Below, in pieces: positions 1 through 5,553 of a stretch of DNA of 5,813 bases (positions are counted from its first letter, which is position 1; the number at the start of each line of letters is the position of its first letter). A program made the translations under genes and the position numbers. The DNA is from Pseudomonadota bacterium (GTDB lineage: Bacteria > Pseudomonadota > Alphaproteobacteria > Rhizobiales > Kaistiaceae), in contig JAEZEN010000579.1 of the NCBI GenBank assembly GCA_023433185.1, forward strand, positions 1 through 5,813, in the 5' to 3' direction. The notes beneath the pieces were generated by a model. The model did not search any database, was not told where the DNA came from, and was given only the letters and a program-made list of their open reading frames with translations.

Positions 1-138
1 GTCCCGGCTCTCGGCGACCGCCTTGTCCGGCAGCCCGACGATGCCGAAATAGGTGCCGCCCGGCGCGATCTGCACCTGGACGTCGACGGGAACGGCCTCG
101 ATCCCCTGGAACGCGACGGTGGTGACGTGGGAAACCAT
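1..138 (-). CDS. YifB/ComM-family Mg-chelatase-like AAA+ ATPase, N-terminus only
   Basis: Reading the minus strand from the ATG at 138 gives 46 codons that run off the left edge. The peptide begins MVSHVTTVAFQGIEAVPVDV and continues through IVGLPDKAVAESRD. This matches the N-terminal signature of the YifB/ComM family: a V-x-V-Q-I-x-x-G segment followed by IVGLPDKAVAESR, which opens the LonC-like domain ahead of the Mg-chelatase AAA+ module. Family members are cytoplasmic proteins of about 500 residues; ComM is a hexameric helicase that promotes branch migration during natural transformation, and the role in non-competent bacteria is unclear. The Walker motifs would lie outside the window. A purine-rich stretch (AGGGGG) lies several bases before the ATG, and a good promoter is centred near 178. 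The family call is confident; the function in this organism is inferred. Confidence 0.85.
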   Translation of the reverse strand, partial: MVSHVTTVAFQGIEAVPVDVQVQIAPGGTYFGIVGLPDKAVAESRD

Positions 139-163
139 GGAGCGACCCCCTGCCCTCGCTGCA

Positions 164-191
164 ACCATACCGGAACGCGACGGCGCGTCAA
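164..191 (-). promoter_or_regulatory. Candidate sigma-70-type promoter for the YifB/ComM-family gene
   Basis: On the minus strand a TTGACG -35 box (191 down to 186; 5 of 6 consensus positions) is followed by a 16-base spacer and a TATGGT -10 box (169 down to 164; 4 of 6). Transcription would start near 157, leaving a leader of about 20 bases before the ATG at 138. The layout and distance suit a housekeeping promoter. The assignment is by pattern only. Confidence 0.5.
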
Positions 192-296
192 GAACATTAA
201 GGGAACATCGGTGTCGCTCGCGGCCGACCGCCGCTCTGCCCTTGTGGGGGCCCATGCGACGCTCCACATTCGGGGGGTGTTCGATGGGAGCGAGCG

Positions 297-587
297 ATGC
301 AGCGCATCTACGTCACCAATGTCGGCTGGGGCACGAGGATCATGGCGATCCTCGGGGTCGCGCTCGGGCTCGCCCTCGCCGCGGCGCTGGTGGTGCTGTC
401 GATCGGCATCGCCATCGTTCTCCTGCCGGTCGTCGCCGTCGTTGCGGCCATCGGCTGGTGGCGGCTCCGCAAGATGGGCGCGGAACTCCGCAGGCAGGCC
501 GAGGCGGAGACCGGCAGGCCGACGCAGGGCTACCGCATCATCGAGACCGAGTACGAGGTCGTCGGGGACGATCCGCGGCGGCGCTGA
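297..587 (+). CDS. Small membrane protein of unknown function (96 aa)
   Basis: I do not recognise a named family. The start is supported by GGGAG at 286-290, six bases before the ATG. After a short N-terminus (MQRIYVTNVGWGTR), residues 15-55 form one long uncharged stretch rich in Ala, Val, Leu and Ile, with a proline at about 44. This is long enough for two closely spaced transmembrane helices, or one helix plus a re-entrant segment. A basic and amphipathic region follows (WWRLRKMGAELRRQAEAE, residues 54-71), then a polar tail with GYRIIETEYEVV (residues 78-89). If the basic tail follows the positive-inside rule, both ends would face the cytoplasm. The gene diverges from the YifB/ComM-family gene and converges with the MFS gene six bases away. 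The patterned hydrophobicity and a good ribosome binding site argue for a real gene. The role is unknown. Confidence 0.65.
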   Translation: MQRIYVTNVGWGTRIMAILGVALGLALAAALVVLSIGIAIVLLPVVAVVAAIGWWRLRKMGAELRRQAEAETGRPTQGYRIIETEYEVVGDDPRRR

Positions 588-600
588 CCGGGATCAGCGC
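581..600. terminator. Hairpin between convergent genes, holding both stop codons
   Basis: GCGCTGA (581-587) and TCAGCGC (594-600) are perfect inverted repeats around a 6-base loop (CCGGGA). The TGA at 585-587 stops the 96-aa protein on the plus strand, and the TCA at 594-596 is the TGA stop of the minus-strand MFS gene. The symmetry and position suggest a shared bidirectional stop. No T-run follows in either direction, so it is not a classical intrinsic terminator; it could be a 3'-end stabiliser or work with Rho. Confidence 0.4.
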
Positions 601-1802
601 GACCGTACCGTGAGGCGGGCGATCAGGAAGGTGACAACGATCGCCAGCATAGCGGATGTTGCCATGAGCCAGAACGTCCAGCCCGTCCGGCCATGGTCGA
701 GCATCACGCCGATCGGCAGCGGTGCGATGGCCGCGCCGGCATCAAGGCCCGAATAGACGAAACCGAAGACGCGGCCGGTGGCACCGCGCGGCGTGGCGTT
801 CCGCACGAGGAGATCCCGGGGCGGCAGGGTCAGGCCCAGAGCAAAGCCGGAAACGGCGAGCGCGGCGACGATCGCGCCGGGACTGTGGATATAGGCGAGG
901 GCCGCGATCGCGCTGCCGGAGACGAACAGGCCCGCGGCGACCAGCCGCTCCTGGGCCGGCATCCGGTCGGCGAGCACCGCGCCGATGATCGTCCCGCCCG
1001 AGGAGGCGAACAGGAAGGCGGTGAGCGCCGTCGTGCCGAGGGCGAGGGTGAAGCCGTCGACGATCAGGATCGTCGGCAGGAAGTTCTGCACGCCGACCTG
1101 GAAGACCGCCAGCAGCACGAAATATGCGAAGCAGAGCAGGATCGCCGGTGAAAGCAGGATCGCCGAAAGGGCGGCGGGCGGGTTGGCCCGCCGGTGGGCG
1201 CGGCGGTCGCTGACGCCGTCGTGGAGCTGTGACGACTGCGTGAGGAGGATGGCGAGCACGGCGAAGCCGATCAGCCCGGCGACCACCAGCGCCGTCCGCC
1301 ACCCGAAGAAGGCGGAGAGCCCGAGCACGATCAGCGGCGCCGCGGCCCAGCCGATGTTGCCGCCGAGGGTGTGGACGCCATAGGCGCGGCCGAGCCAGCT
1401 CTCCTTCACGGTGGCGTTGAGGATGCCGTAATCGGCCGGATGGAACACCGAGTTGCCGATACCGGCGAGCGGCATGAGCAGGAGGAACCAGCCGTAGCTC
1501 GGCGCGAGGCCGCAGAGGAGCACGGCGCCCGAGACCAGCGCCATGCCGAGGAACAGGATCGGCCGCGCCCCGAAGCGATCCACCAGCATGCCGGCGAAGA
1601 ACTGGGAGATGCCGGAGGCGACGTAGAACAGGGTCGCAAGGAGGCCGAGCTGCGCGAAGCTGACGCCGAGGTCCTCCTTCATCAACGGAAACACGACCGG
1701 CACGGCGAGGTGGTAGAAATGGCTGACCGAATGCGCGAGCCCGATCAGGAGGATCACGCCGTAAGGCTGCCTCGCGGCGACGGTCGTGGCTGTCGCATCC
1801 AT
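594..1802 (-). CDS. Major facilitator superfamily permease, Fsr-like
   Basis: This is a 402-aa inner-membrane secondary transporter, the usual MFS length, with about 12 hydrophobic segments in two halves. The motif-A loop after TM2 reads GMLVDRFGAR (residues 71-80), and a weaker copy, GAVLADRMPAQER, lies at 274-286 in the second half. A basic, proline-containing loop (about 199-209) separates the halves. The GIGNSVFHPADYG stretch (114-126) resembles the FHP region of the fosmidomycin-resistance (Fsr) clade of drug exporters, so a proton-driven exporter is plausible; the substrate cannot be read from sequence. I chose the ATG at 1802. An in-frame GTG at 1931 would add 43 Arg/Pro-rich residues without family character, although it lies only four bases after the DMT stop. 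The gene follows the DMT transporter on the same strand with a 133-base gap, so they may form an operon or be read separately. Confidence 0.85.
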   Translation of the reverse strand: MDATATTVAARQPYGVILLIGLAHSVSHFYHLAVPVVFPLMKEDLGVSFAQLGLLATLFYVASGISQFFAGMLVDRFGARPILFLGMALVSGAVLLCGLAPSYGWFLLLMPLAGIGNSVFHPADYGILNATVKESWLGRAYGVHTLGGNIGWAAAPLIVLGLSAFFGWRTALVVAGLIGFAVLAILLTQSSQLHDGVSDRRAHRRANPPAALSAILLSPAILLCFAYFVLLAVFQVGVQNFLPTILIVDGFTLALGTTALTAFLFASSGGTIIGAVLADRMPAQERLVAAGLFVSGSAIAALAYIHSPGAIVAALAVSGFALGLTLPPRDLLVRNATPRGATGRVFGFVYSGLDAGAAIAPLPIGVMLDHGRTGWTFWLMATSAMLAIVVTFLIARLTVRSR

Positions 1803-1810
1803 CTGACGGC

Positions 1811-1822
1811 GTTCCCGGGAAC
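1811..1822. promoter_or_regulatory. Perfect 12-bp palindrome over the MFS ribosome binding site
   Basis: GTTCCCGGGAAC is a perfect dyad ending nine bases before the MFS start codon at 1802. On the minus strand its GGGAA half (1816 down to 1812) is the best available Shine-Dalgarno sequence for that gene. A dyad here could be an operator for a local repressor. As an RNA hairpin it would have only a 4-bp stem, so protein binding is the likelier role if it has one. No regulator gene is visible in the window. Confidence 0.3.
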
Positions 1823-1853
1823 CTTCGGCCGGCTGGGAGGGACATTTCTCGGC

Positions 1854-1902
1854 GCCGCCGGCCCGGCGCGCTCCCGGCAGCGGAGGTAGCAGAGCCGGCG
1901 GC
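1854..1902. repeat. 9-bp inverted repeat between the DMT and MFS genes
   Basis: GCCGCCGGC (1854-1862) and GCCGGCGGC (1894-1902) are exact reverse complements around a 31-base loop in the 133-base gap between the two transporter genes. A transcript running from the DMT gene into the MFS gene would carry this stem. No T-run follows it. In DNA this rich in G and C such a repeat can arise by chance. Confidence 0.25.
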
Positions 1903-1935
1903 CGTCGTCCAACCCCGGATTCCGCCCGCACGTCC

Positions 1936-2865
1936 TCAGGGCCCGGGCTGGAAATCCTCCGCCGCCTGTCCCGAGGCGACCTTCTTCTCGCGGAAGAAGA
2001 TGAAGAGGCCGGCGGCGACGATGATCGCCCCGCCGGCGATGGTCAGCGGGTCGGGCACGTCGCCGAAGAAGACGTAGCCGAAAACCACGGCCCAGACGAT
2101 CAGGGTATACTGGTAGGGCACGACGATCGAGGCGGGCGCGAAGGCGAGCGCCCGGTTGACGCAGACGATGCCGCCGAGCGCGACGATGCCGAGCAGCCCC
2201 AGCAGCGCGAGATCGAGGGGCCGGTCGATCGGCGTCCAGTGGAACCAGACGGTGGCAAGGCCGAACAGCAGGCCGGTCCAGATCTGCCAGGCCGACATGA
2301 TCGTGTCCGGGGTGCCGCGGAGCATCCGGGTGACGATCATGAACAGCGCGTAACAGACGCTGCCGACGAAGGCGATGAGCGCGTGCCAGCCAAAGATGCC
2401 GGCGGTCGGCTGGAGCGCGAGCAGCACCCCGCCGAAGCCGATGACGATCGCCGTCCAGCGCCGCCACCCCACCCGCTCGCCGAGGAAGACCGCCGCGATC
2501 AGGGTCACGTAGATCGGGCCGGCGAGGTAGTAGGTGACGGTGTCGGCAAGCGGCAGGACGGCGACGGCGGCATAGAAGCAGATGGTCTCGCCGGTGGCGA
2601 AGAGGAGCCGGAGGCATTCGAGCCACGGCCGCGGCATCCACATCGCCTGGCGCAGCCCCTCGATGCGGAGCACCGGGACGAGGACGACGGAGGCGGCGAG
2701 GCTCCGGAAGAGGAGGATCTGCGCGACGGTGTAGGTCGCGGCCAGCCACTTGCCGAGGGCGTCGTTGAGCGAGAAGAGGAACATGCCGAGCAGCATCAGG
2801 CCGATGCCGGCGGCGATGTTCTCCCGCCGCCCCAGCACGCCCGTGACGCCCGATGCCGAAGCCAT
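1936..2865 (-). CDS. EamA-family drug/metabolite transporter (DMT superfamily)
   Basis: This is a 309-aa inner-membrane permease of typical EamA length. Two EamA repeats can be seen, at about residues 20-151 and 161-292, each with about five hydrophobic helices. The first repeat ends in [20 protein letters not shown] (126-145) and the second in [20 protein letters not shown] (264-283), the usual paired penultimate-loop pattern. The N-terminal segment contains [11 protein letters not shown] (31-41), and a lysine-rich cytoplasmic tail follows the last helix. Family members move small metabolites such as amino acids, nucleotides or vitamins, and RibN-type riboflavin transporters also belong to it, but no substrate can be assigned here. 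The ATG at 2865 is preceded by GGGAGGG (2880 down to 2874) at an 8-base spacing, a strong ribosome binding site that fixes the start. The gene diverges from proA and lies upstream of the MFS gene on the same strand. Confidence 0.88.
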   Translation of the reverse strand: MASASGVTGVLGRRENIAAGIGLMLLGMFLFSLNDALGKWLAATYTVAQILLFRSLAASVVLVPVLRIEGLRQAMWMPRPWLECLRLLFATGETICFYAAVAVLPLADTVTYYLAGPIYVTLIAAVFLGERVGWRRWTAIVIGFGGVLLALQPTAGIFGWHALIAFVGSVCYALFMIVTRMLRGTPDTIMSAWQIWTGLLFGLATVWFHWTPIDRPLDLALLGLLGIVALGGIVCVNRALAFAPASIVVPYQYTLIVWAVVFGYVFFGDVPDPLTIAGGAIIVAAGLFIFFREKKVASGQAAEDFQPGP

Positions 2866-2909
2866 GGAAACCGCCCTCCCCGCCGCCCTTCTGCCGTGGC
2901 GCGGGCGCG

Positions 2910-2938
2910 TTCATCGCCCGGCGGACCGATTTAGTCAA
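2910..2938 (-). promoter_or_regulatory. Candidate promoter for the DMT transporter gene
   Basis: On the minus strand TTGACT (2938 down to 2933; 5 of 6 to the -35 consensus) is followed by 17 bases and GATGAA (2915 down to 2910; 3 of 6 to the -10). Transcription would begin near 2903, about 38 bases before the ATG at 2865. The -35 and spacing are good and the -10 is weak, which is common in alphaproteobacteria. Confidence 0.33.
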
Positions 2939-2945
2939 AGGCGAC

Positions 2946-3010
2946 AGGGTTGCGCGCCGCCGGGTTGCATGCGAAACCCTCCGCCCGAAGCGGCAAAGCC
3001 CCTTTTCGGG
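2946..3010 (+). promoter_or_regulatory. proA leader with direct repeat and nested inverted repeats
   Basis: The 5' region of proA holds a direct repeat GGGTTGC at 2947-2953 and 2962-2968. AACCCT (2975-2980) is the exact complement of AGGGTT at 2946-2951, and its AACCC part complements the second copy at 2962-2966, so two stems compete for one partner. A second stem follows: CCCGAA (2984-2989) with TTCGGG (3005-3010), with a small GGC-AAA-GCC hairpin inside it. This could be a structured leader or a repeated protein site. No riboswitch class is recognised, and no convincing plus-strand promoter could be fixed here. Confidence 0.28.
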
Positions 3011-3029
3011 AGTGTCGAGGGCCATCGCG

Positions 3030-4325
3030 ATGAGCCTTGCCGAAGCCAAGACCGAACAGCGGCCCGACATCGGTGCCGAAATGCGTTCCGTCGGCAGAGC
3101 GGCGCGGACCGCCGCGCGCCGGCTCGCCCGGGCCACCACCGCCGAGAAGAACAAGGCGCTCACCGCCATGGCCGCCGCCATTCGCGCCGGCGAGGCGACG
3201 ATCCTCGCCGAGAACGCCCTCGACCTCGCCGATGCGCGCGAGGGCAAGCTCGCCGGCTCGTTCATCGACCGCCTGACGCTGACGCCCGAGCGCATCGAGG
3301 GCATCGCCACCGGCATCGAGGAGATTGCCGCCCTCCAGGATCCCATCGGTGCCGTCCTCGCGGCCTGGGACCGGCCCAACGGGCTCCATATCGAGCGCGT
3401 TCGCACCCCGCTCGGCGTCATCGGCGTCATCTACGAGAGCCGCCCCAATGTGACCGCCGACGCCGGCGCGCTCTGCCTGAAAGCCGGCAATGCGGTGATC
3501 CTCCGCGGCGGCTCGGATTCCTTCCGTTCCTCCGGGGCGATCCACGCGTGCCTCGTCGCCGGCCTTGAGGCCGCAGGCCTGCCAGCCGATGCGATCCAGT
3601 TCGTGCCCACCCGCGACCGTGCCGCGGTCGGCCTGATGCTCACCGGTCTCGAGGGCGCGATCGACGTCATCGTGCCGCGTGGCGGCAAGAGTCTCGTGGC
3701 CCGCGTCCAGATGGAGGCCCGGGTCCCGGTCTTCGCCCATCTCGAAGGCGTCTGCCACGTCTATGTCGACCGCCAGGCCGACCTCGAGATGGCGAAGAAG
3801 ATCGTGATCAACGCCAAGATGCGCCGGACCGGCATCTGCGGCGCCGCCGAGACGCTGCTGGTCGACGCCAAGGTCGCCGACCAGTACCTCAAGCCGCTGA
3901 TCGAGGCGCTCCAGCAGGCGGGCTGCCGGGTTCGCGGCGACGAGCACGCCCTCGCCCTCGGGCTGCCCGGCGTCACGCCGGCCAGCGCCAGCGACTGGTC
4001 GACGGAGTATCTCGACGCGATCATCGCGGTGAAGGTGGTCGATGGCGTCCGCGAGGCGATCGACCATATCGAGCACTATGGTTCTCACCATACCGAGGCG
4101 ATCATCACCAACGACAAACGGACCGCGCAGCGCTTCCTGGCGGAAGTCGATTCGGCGATCGTGCTCCACAATGCGTCGACTCAGTTCGCCGACGGCGGCG
4201 AGTTCGGCATGGGCGCCGAGATCGGCATCGCCACCGGCCGCATGCACGCCCGCGGGCCGGTCGGCGTGGAACAGCTGACGAGCTTCAAGTACCGGGTCAC
4301 CGGCAGCGGCCAGATCCGGCCCTGA
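3030..4325 (+). CDS. proA: Gamma-glutamyl phosphate reductase (glutamate-5-semialdehyde dehydrogenase)
   Basis: ProA reduces L-glutamyl 5-phosphate with NADPH to glutamate 5-semialdehyde, the second step of proline synthesis from glutamate, in the cytoplasm. The 431-aa protein has the usual family length. [20 protein letters not shown] begins at Tyr135, in the nucleotide-binding region; the catalytic cysteine is Cys270 in [11 protein letters not shown]; and the ProA signature runs from Val337 to Ile358 ([20 protein letters not shown] plus AI). The ending [22 protein letters not shown] is also typical. I start at the ATG at 3030 ([10 protein letters not shown]), with GAGG nine bases upstream; the upstream in-frame ATG at 2853 would add proline-rich sequence and overlap the divergent DMT gene. 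nadD follows after about 10 bases. proB is not adjacent upstream, so glutamate 5-kinase must be encoded elsewhere if the pathway is complete. Confidence 0.97.
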   Translation: MSLAEAKTEQRPDIGAEMRSVGRAARTAARRLARATTAEKNKALTAMAAAIRAGEATILAENALDLADAREGKLAGSFIDRLTLTPERIEGIATGIEEIAALQDPIGAVLAAWDRPNGLHIERVRTPLGVIGVIYESRPNVTADAGALCLKAGNAVILRGGSDSFRSSGAIHACLVAGLEAAGLPADAIQFVPTRDRAAVGLMLTGLEGAIDVIVPRGGKSLVARVQMEARVPVFAHLEGVCHVYVDRQADLEMAKKIVINAKMRRTGICGAAETLLVDAKVADQYLKPLIEALQQAGCRVRGDEHALALGLPGVTPASASDWSTEYLDAIIAVKVVDGVREAIDHIEHYGSHHTEAIITNDKRTAQRFLAEVDSAIVLHNASTQFADGGEFGMGAEIGIATGRMHARGPVGVEQLTSFKYRVTGSGQIRP

Positions 4326-4335
4326 CCCCACCGCC

Positions 4336-4962
4336 TTGCGCGACAGCGAGCCGTCCCTCACCCGCCTTCCCCCCGTCCGGCCGGGGATGCGGATCGGGTT
4401 GCTCGGCGGTTCGTTCGACCCGCCGCATGCCGGTCACCGGGCCGTCAGCCGCGAGGCGATCAAGCGCCTCCGGCTCGATGCCGTATGGTGGCTGGTCTCG
4501 CCGCAGAACCCGCTGAAGCCGCACGCGCCTGCCGATCTCGCACGCCGCATCGAGGCGGCCCGCGCGCTGGCCGACGACCCGCGCATCAAGGTCACCGGGG
4601 TCGAGGCGGCGCTCGGCACGACCTATACCGCGGACACGATCCGCCACCTGAAGGTGCGGCTGCCGGGCGTGCGGCTGGTCTGGATGATGGGGGCCGACAA
4701 CCTCGCCTCGTTCCACCGCTGGCGCGACTGGAGGCGGATTGCGGCGGACGTGCCCATCGCGGTCTTCAACCGTCCGGGCCTGGCTTTTCCGGCGCTCGCC
4801 GCCCCCGCCGCCCGCACCCTCGGCCGGAGCCGCATCCGCGAGCGCGAAGCCGCCCGCCTCGCGGACATGGCCCCGCCGGCCTGGGTCTTCCTCTCCGCCC
4901 CGCATGTCCCGCTGTCGTCGACGCAGTTGCGGGAACGGAGCGCGTCCCGTCTCGCGTCTTGA
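4336..4962 (+). CDS. nadD: Nicotinate-nucleotide adenylyltransferase
   Basis: NadD joins nicotinate mononucleotide and ATP to form deamido-NAD, a required step of NAD synthesis in the cytoplasm. With the TTG start the protein is 208 aa, a normal length. The nucleotidyltransferase signature [11 protein letters not shown] lies at residues 24-34, with the ATP-binding His31 and His34. [16 protein letters not shown] (about 116-131) is the conserved central region, and SSTQLR (194-199) is the ISSTxIR-type C-terminal motif. The start is uncertain: TTG at 4336 keeps the [17 protein letters not shown] extension that resembles other alphaproteobacterial NadD proteins, but has no clear ribosome binding site. 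The ATG at 4387 (residue 18) would start only six residues before the motif and also lacks a proper Shine-Dalgarno. Ten bases separate the TTG from the proA stop, consistent with read-through from proA. Confidence 0.94.
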   Translation: MRDSEPSLTRLPPVRPGMRIGLLGGSFDPPHAGHRAVSREAIKRLRLDAVWWLVSPQNPLKPHAPADLARRIEAARALADDPRIKVTGVEAALGTTYTADTIRHLKVRLPGVRLVWMMGADNLASFHRWRDWRRIAADVPIAVFNRPGLAFPALAAPAARTLGRSRIREREAARLADMAPPAWVFLSAPHVPLSSTQLRERSASRLAS

Positions 4963-4988
4963 AACCGTTACCCGTTCACCCTTATCTT
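4959..4988 (+). promoter_or_regulatory. Candidate promoter for rsfS, overlapping the nadD stop
   Basis: TTGAAA (4959-4964), which contains the nadD TGA stop, is followed by an 18-base spacer and TATCTT (4983-4988; 4 of 6 to the -10 consensus). An alternative -10, TTATCT at 4982, gives a 17-base spacer. Transcription would start near 4995, just after the TTG at 4992, which bears on where rsfS translation begins. Confidence 0.4.
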
Positions 4989-4991
4989 TGA

Positions 4992-5456
4992 TTGCCGGCG
5001 ACCCGTCGGCTGGAACGGGAAGGGAACAAGACGCTGTCCACCGCACTTCGAAGTGAGGGCACGCCGGAGCGTGCGCCTCGTGTCGCGTCCGCCCGACGCG
5101 AACTGTCTTCGGCGGACGCCCTCAATGTGGTCCTCACGAGCCTCGATGAAGCGAAGGCCGAGGATCTGGTTTCCATAGACCTCGCGGGAAAGACGACGAT
5201 CGGCGACCATATGGTCGTCGCTTCCGGACGTTCGGACCGCCATGTCTCGGCCATTGCCAATCGCCTGATCGAGGACCTGAAGGAAGCCGGCGGAAAGAAC
5301 ATCCGCGTCGAGGGCCTTCGGACCGCCGACTGGGTCCTGGTCGATGCCGGTGACGTGATCGTGCACATATTCCGTCCGGAGGTCCGCGCCTTCTACAACA
5401 TCGAGAAGATGTGGCGGGCCGATCATCCGACGATGCCGGTGGCCGTCGAGGCCTGA
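4992..5456 (+). CDS. rsfS: Ribosomal silencing factor RsfS (Iojap/DUF143 family)
   Basis: RsfS binds ribosomal protein uL14 (L14) on the 50S subunit and blocks joining with 30S, lowering translation when nutrients run short. The family core runs from about residue 43 to 141: EAKAEDLVSIDLAGKTTIGD (53-72), HMVVASGRSDRHV (73-85), VEGLRTADWVLVDAGDVIVH (106-125) and IFRPEVRAFYNIEKMW (126-141). The 154-aa length assumes TTG at 4992, the first possible codon, directly after an in-frame TGA at 4989-4991. No ATG lies between there and the core, and the only GTG (residue 46) would cut into it. A strong purine tract (GGGAAGGGAA, 5017-5026) sits before CTG at 5034, so a CTG start giving about 140 aa is possible. 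The gene lies 29 bases after nadD and before rlmH, a known order in this group. Confidence 0.93.
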   Translation: MPATRRLEREGNKTLSTALRSEGTPERAPRVASARRELSSADALNVVLTSLDEAKAEDLVSIDLAGKTTIGDHMVVASGRSDRHVSAIANRLIEDLKEAGGKNIRVEGLRTADWVLVDAGDVIVHIFRPEVRAFYNIEKMWRADHPTMPVAVEA

Positions 5457-5492
5457 CCGGGATCGGATCATTGCCGATCGTGGGACCCGGTC
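5455..5492 (+). repeat. Inverted repeat starting at the rsfS stop codon
   Basis: GACCGG (5455-5460, beginning within the TGA stop) pairs with CCGGTC (5487-5492). Immediately inside, GATCGG (5461-5466) pairs with CCGATC (5474-5479) around a 7-base loop. The right arm is interrupted by a 7-base bulge (5480-5486). The result is a 12-bp bulged hairpin between rsfS and rlmH. There is no T-run after it, so it may process or stabilise the transcript, or partly terminate it. Confidence 0.33.
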
Positions 5493-5553
5493 GCGCCGGG
5501 GCTGGTTTCGCGTATCCCGCCGGACGCCGCGGCTCCACGGCGGCAGACGCGCT

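Noticed and set aside
242..270. Possible plus-strand promoter for the 96-aa gene (TTGTGG with CACATT)
   Set aside because: Both boxes match the consensus at only about half the positions, so it is not distinguishable from background.
53..756. Two overlapping plus-strand open frames covering the left intergenic region and the 96-aa gene
   Set aside because: Their products are low-complexity Arg/Ser/Pro-rich and overlap the YifB/ComM-family N-terminus and MFS C-terminus; the 96-aa frame has the ribosome binding site and patterned hydrophobicity.
2853..3029. Extended proA N-terminus from the ATG at 2853
   Set aside because: It would overlap the start of the divergent DMT gene and its ribosome binding site and add 59 non-conserved residues; the ATG at 3030 has its own GAGG and gives the family length.
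1754..3430. Minus-strand open frame of 558 codons spanning the DMT gene and part of proA
   Set aside because: It runs through three real features in the wrong frame and is Arg/Pro/Ala-rich with no domain; the DMT frame has clear membrane helices and a strong ribosome binding site.
2931..4361. Long open frame (476 codons) on the minus strand opposite proA
   Set aside because: It is the antisense shadow of proA in GC-rich DNA: Asp/Gly/Arg-rich without recognisable domains, while proA carries all catalytic motifs.
4297..5046. Minus-strand open frame of 249 codons opposite nadD
   Set aside because: It is the antisense shadow of nadD, with an arginine/glycine-rich translation and no motif.
5526..5544. 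Small inverted repeat GCCGC/GCGGC just before the rlmH start
   Set aside because: The stem is only five base pairs with a nine-base loop in very GC-rich sequence, which is expected by chance.
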